A stretch of 8,836 nucleotides of DNA from Gemmatimonadota bacterium (GTDB lineage Bacteria; Gemmatimonadota; Gemmatimonadetes; Gemmatimonadales; Gemmatimonadaceae), in contig JARIET010000107.1 in the NCBI GenBank assembly GCA_031127185.1, positions 1-8,836 of the forward strand, written 5' to 3'. The first letter of the stretch is position 1. The number at the start of each line of letters is the position of its first letter. Below the pieces are notes generated by a model. The model worked only from the letters and a program-made list of their open reading frames with translations. It made no database searches and was not told the origin of the DNA. This document shows positions 5,996 to 8,836 of this stretch, one piece after another. The position numbers and the translations under genes were made by a program.

Positions 5996-8206
5996 ATGAC
6001 GAAGATCCCTCGCCTCGCAGTGCTGCTCGCACTCATTCTGCCGGTCGCGTCACCCTCCGCTCAGCAGCCTCCGCGCGCACAACGCACGCTGCGCGCCGCG
6101 AAGCTCACAGAAAAAATTACGCTCGATGGCTTGCTCGACGATGCCGCCTGGCGCGGCGTGCCCGTCGCCGACGGCTTCACACAAAGTGAACCGAACACGG
6201 GCCAGCCGGCGAGTGAACCCACCGAGGTGCGGGTGGCCTTCAATGCCGGCACGCTCTACATCGGTGCCTACCTGTACGATCGTGAGCCCAACCGGCTGGT
6301 CGTCAACGAGATCCGCAAGGACTTTCGGGAGGATGATCAGGACGATTTCGAGGTGATTCTCGACACCTTCCGCGACCGTCACAACGGCTACGTGTTCATC
6401 ACCAATGTCGAAGGTGCCAAGCTCGACCGGCAGGTGGCTGGCGAGGGACGTGAGATCAACGGCAGCTGGGACGCCGTGTGGGAGGTGAAGACGAAGCGCG
6501 TGGCCGACGGCTGGACGCTTGAGATGGCCATCCCCTTTCGTTCGCTTCGATACGACCCGAGCGCGACGCAAACGTGGGGGATCAATTTTTCCCGGCGAAT
6601 CCGGCGCAAGAACGAGGTCACCTTCTGGTCGCCGGTACCGCGCGAGTTCAACCTGGCGCGCCTGACGCTGGCCGGCGATCTCGAGGGGGTAGAGCCGGGC
6701 GGCGCATCGCGAGATATCCGAGCGAAGCCATATGCGCTGGGCCGATCGGTGCGGAGTGTTGGTGCGTCAACATTCAATACGCAGCGCGACGGCGGCGTGG
6801 ACATCAAGGCCGGCCTCACGCGCGCGCTGACGCTCGATGTCACGGTCAACCCCGATTTTGCGCAGGTGGAGGCTGACGAGCTGCAGGTCAATCTCACCCA
6901 GTTCTCGCAGTTCTTCCCCGAAAAACGCGAGTTCTTCCTCGAAAACTCGGGCACGTTCTACGTCGGCGATGCGGCCCGAAACAATCGCGTGTTCACCGTA
7001 CCGACGGCCGACGAAGACATGCTGCTCTTCTTCAGCCGGCGCATTGGGCTGACGCCGACGGCGCAGCCGGTGAAGATCCCGCTTGGCGCCCGCCTGACGG
7101 GCAACGCCGGCGGGTTCGGGGTTGGCGCGATGTCCATGCTGACCGATCGACTGGGGAGTACGCCGGCCAGTCTGTACAGCGCCGTGCGACTCCGGCGCAA
7201 CGTCGGCAACGGTTCGGATCTGGGTGTGATCTACATGTCGCGTGAGGCCACCGATTCCACCAACGACTTCAATCGTGTCTATGGACTGGACGCGAATGTT
7301 CGATTCTATCGAAAGCTCGACTGGAACTCCTTTGCGGTGATCTCCGACAGTCCCGACCGCACCATGGGCGAGTACGCGTGGCGCACCTCGCTCAACTGGG
7401 AAGGACCGTTTCTGCACGTGAAGGCCGCGGAGATGCACATCGGTGATGGCTTCGACAACGATCTCGGGTTCTATCGCCGCACCGGTGTGCGCAAGCACTT
7501 TCTTGACGCCGGAGTTCGGCCTCGGTGGAACTGGTGGCGCGACCGCGGCGTGCGGGAAATTCACCCGCACGTGGTCTGGAACTACTACGAAGACTTCGCC
7601 GGCAATACCGTCGGCAAGAGCCTGCATAGCGGAAACAGTTGGTTCTTCAATAACGGCGGGTTCATCGAGATCTCGGTCAATCCGCGATATGAACTGCTTC
7701 GCGACTCTCTGCGCCTGAACCGCGGAAACACCAAGGCGCAGCGGCTGGCGCCCGGCGGATACCAGTGGACCGACTGGATGATTCGCGGCACCACGGATGC
7801 CAGTCGCCCGGTGTCGCTCAACTACAGCGCGGCCTGGGGCGGACTGTGGAGCGGGACCCAGAAGACGGTCAACGCCACGGTCACCATCAAGCCGACCTAC
7901 AAGCTCCGCCTCGCGGTGGGTACGCAGCACTCACAGATTGCGCTCGACCGGCCGAACGATGAGTTCGCGGCCACGGTGTGGACGGCGCGGGTGAACTATT
8001 CGTTCGCCACCAACAAGTTCCTCGATGCGTTGTCGCAGTACGACATGGCGACGCGGCAGGTGAACTCGAACGTGCGATTCAACCTCATTCACCGCCCGCT
8101 CTCCGATTTGTTCATCGTATTCAACGAAAACCGGTTCACCACGTTCGATGCGCCGACTCCCGGACGAAGTGTGATTCTCAAATTCACGCAGATGATGGCG
8201 TTTTGA
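5996..8206 (+). CDS. Exported CBM9-like / DUF5916 outer-membrane barrel protein
   Basis: No biochemical function is known to me for this family, which is common in Gemmatimonadota, Acidobacteria and Bacteroidota. The 736-aa protein opens with an export signal (about residues 1-22, MTKIPRLAVLLALILPVASPSA). A carbohydrate-binding-family-9-like beta-sandwich follows (about 36-230), recognisable by ITLDGLLDDAAW (41-52), LYIGAYLYDRE (87-97), the acidic stretch REDDQDDFEVILDT (111-124) and GWTLEMAIPF (172-181). The rest (about 240-736) is the DUF5916 region, rich in alternating aromatic and polar strands, with the conserved block FFPEKREFFLENSGTFYVG (306-324). The protein ends in Phe after an amphipathic strand (SVILKFTQMMAF), the usual outer-membrane barrel signature, so a surface location is inferred. 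Binding of a sugar or other surface ligand is possible but unproven. No Shine-Dalgarno site is seen near the ATG; the start is supported by the signal peptide. It probably shares a transcript with the transporter 35 bp upstream. Confidence 0.9.
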   Translation: MTKIPRLAVLLALILPVASPSAQQPPRAQRTLRAAKLTEKITLDGLLDDAAWRGVPVADGFTQSEPNTGQPASEPTEVRVAFNAGTLYIGAYLYDREPNRLVVNEIRKDFREDDQDDFEVILDTFRDRHNGYVFITNVEGAKLDRQVAGEGREINGSWDAVWEVKTKRVADGWTLEMAIPFRSLRYDPSATQTWGINFSRRIRRKNEVTFWSPVPREFNLARLTLAGDLEGVEPGGASRDIRAKPYALGRSVRSVGASTFNTQRDGGVDIKAGLTRALTLDVTVNPDFAQVEADELQVNLTQFSQFFPEKREFFLENSGTFYVGDAARNNRVFTVPTADEDMLLFFSRRIGLTPTAQPVKIPLGARLTGNAGGFGVGAMSMLTDRLGSTPASLYSAVRLRRNVGNGSDLGVIYMSREATDSTNDFNRVYGLDANVRFYRKLDWNSFAVISDSPDRTMGEYAWRTSLNWEGPFLHVKAAEMHIGDGFDNDLGFYRRTGVRKHFLDAGVRPRWNWWRDRGVREIHPHVVWNYYEDFAGNTVGKSLHSGNSWFFNNGGFIEISVNPRYELLRDSLRLNRGNTKAQRLAPGGYQWTDWMIRGTTDASRPVSLNYSAAWGGLWSGTQKTVNATVTIKPTYKLRLAVGTQHSQIALDRPNDEFAATVWTARVNYSFATNKFLDALSQYDMATRQVNSNVRFNLIHRPLSDLFIVFNENRFTTFDAPTPGRSVILKFTQMMAF

Positions 8207-8273
8207 TTCCCCGGTCCGCCGCAGTGCGGACCAGGATCCGCGGGACCCCACCACGACTGCAGAGGGTGATCTG
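8207..8273 (+). other. 67-bp spacer with a GC-rich hairpin
   Basis: GGTCCGC (8213-8219) pairs perfectly with GCGGACC (8226-8232) around a six-base loop, seven bases after the DUF5916 stop codon. No T-tract follows on the plus strand, so it is not a standard intrinsic terminator. It could stabilise the 3' end or reduce read-through into the next gene. The rest of the spacer shows only the ribosome binding site of the next gene. Confidence 0.45.
8262..8268 (+). promoter_or_regulatory. Ribosome binding site of the second S9 peptidase
   Basis: GAGGGTG lies five bases before the ATG at 8274 and is a fair Shine-Dalgarno match. It supports this ATG as the start of the truncated gene. Confidence 0.6.
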
Positions 8274-8836
8274 ATGCTTCGTATTCGCTTCGTTGCTGCG
8301 GTAGTCGCCGCCTGTGCGACCTTCGCTTCCACGTCGGTGATGGAGGCGCAGCGACAAACTCCCACCATCAAGCAGTTCCTCGCCCCTGGTTATCCGCAGT
8401 TCATGGTGGCGGCGAAGAAGGCCGATCGTATTGCCTGGCAGGTGTACGAGGAAGGCAAGCGCAACGTCTACTTCGCGGCAGCGCCGGATTTCCGCGCGCG
8501 GCGGCTGACGAGCTTCCTGCAGGACGACGGCATCGAGCTCACGAACGTGACCATCTCCGACGATGGTTCGGTTGTGGTCTTCGTCCGCGGGTTGAATCCC
8601 AACAATCAGGGATGGGTGGCGAACCCGACCGCCGATCCGGATGGCGCCGAGCAGGCGATCTGGGCCGTGCGTGCGACGGGCGGTCCGGCGTGGAGAGTGG
8701 CGGCTGGAGCGAATCCGATTCTCTCGCCCGATGGCCGCCACGTGTTGTTCATGCGCGAGAATCAGATCTTCCGCGCGGCCGTTTTCCAGACAGCGACGTC
8801 GAGCAAAATGGACAAGGGCGAAGAACCGTTCATTCG
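8274..8836 (+). CDS. Second exported S9-type peptidase, N-terminal part only (cut by window edge)
   Basis: The frame stays open from the ATG to the last base, giving 187 full codons plus a partial one. The product begins MLRIRFVAAVVAACATFAST, a signal peptide, with likely cleavage at A25/Q26 (VMEA/QRQ). VAAC at 11-14 resembles a lipobox, but the hydrophobic run before it is short, so lipoprotein processing is less likely. The mature part looks like the beta-propeller of DPP-IV/S9 peptidases: FMVAAKKADRIAWQVYEEGKRNVY (43-66), ISDDGSVVVFVRG (94-106) and LSPDGRHVLFMREN (150-163) are propeller blade strands. The catalytic domain would lie beyond the window, so activity cannot be checked here. Without it, a TolB-like propeller protein remains possible. 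It lies 67 bp downstream of the DUF5916 gene on the same strand, with its own ribosome binding site. Confidence 0.82.
   Translation, partial: MLRIRFVAAVVAACATFASTSVMEAQRQTPTIKQFLAPGYPQFMVAAKKADRIAWQVYEEGKRNVYFAAAPDFRARRLTSFLQDDGIELTNVTISDDGSVVVFVRGLNPNNQGWVANPTADPDGAEQAIWAVRATGGPAWRVAAGANPILSPDGRHVLFMRENQIFRAAVFQTATSSKMDKGEEPFI

Noticed and set aside
6767..7930. Minus-strand open frame of 387 codons
   Set aside because: Antisense to the DUF5916 region, which has conserved blocks; the antisense product has no recognisable domain.
8274..8330. Lipoprotein signal in the second S9 peptidase (VAAC at residues 11-14)
   Set aside because: The hydrophobic run before the Cys is shorter than usual, and a standard signal-peptidase site with the same Ala-Gln junction as the other exported proteins lies further on. 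Not excluded, but less likely.

Overview
This GC-rich window comes from a bacterium with an outer membrane. Three proteins carry export signals that end in an Ala-Gln junction, and one of them is a predicted outer-membrane barrel ending in Phe. The mix of gene families (S9 peptidases in tandem supply, a CBM9-like/DUF5916 barrel protein, a FadN-type fused beta-oxidation enzyme) is what I would expect of Gemmatimonadota or a neighbouring soil lineage. That assignment is an inference from gene content, not from a marker gene.

Layout. Positions 6-2363 (minus) encode a complete fused 3-hydroxyacyl-CoA dehydrogenase/enoyl-CoA hydratase of the FadN type. Positions 2397-2562 are an imperfect inverted-repeat element built from GCGGAT units, which contains a good intrinsic terminator for the gene upstream of it. 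Positions 2563-4611 (minus) encode a secreted S9 family serine peptidase; its real start is a GTG behind a strong Shine-Dalgarno site, well inside the longest open frame. A 50-bp divergent spacer follows. On the plus strand come a DAACS-type (glutamate/dicarboxylate symporter fold) transporter at 4662-5960, a CBM9-like/DUF5916 outer-membrane protein at 5996-8206, and the first 188 residues of a second exported S9 peptidase starting at 8274 and cut by the window edge.

How they may work together. The fused enzyme belongs to fatty-acid beta-oxidation and is transcriptionally separated from the rest by the terminator. The other four genes would fit a peptide-scavenging set: two exported peptidases, a surface barrel protein and an inner-membrane amino-acid-type carrier. 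The evidence for this is adjacency only.

I found no mobile-element gene, CRISPR array, tRNA or rRNA, and no clearly new multi-gene system. The best leads are the inverted-repeat element with its embedded strand-specific terminator, and the transporter, which keeps the fold but has lost several residues that bind cation and substrate in the characterised family members.
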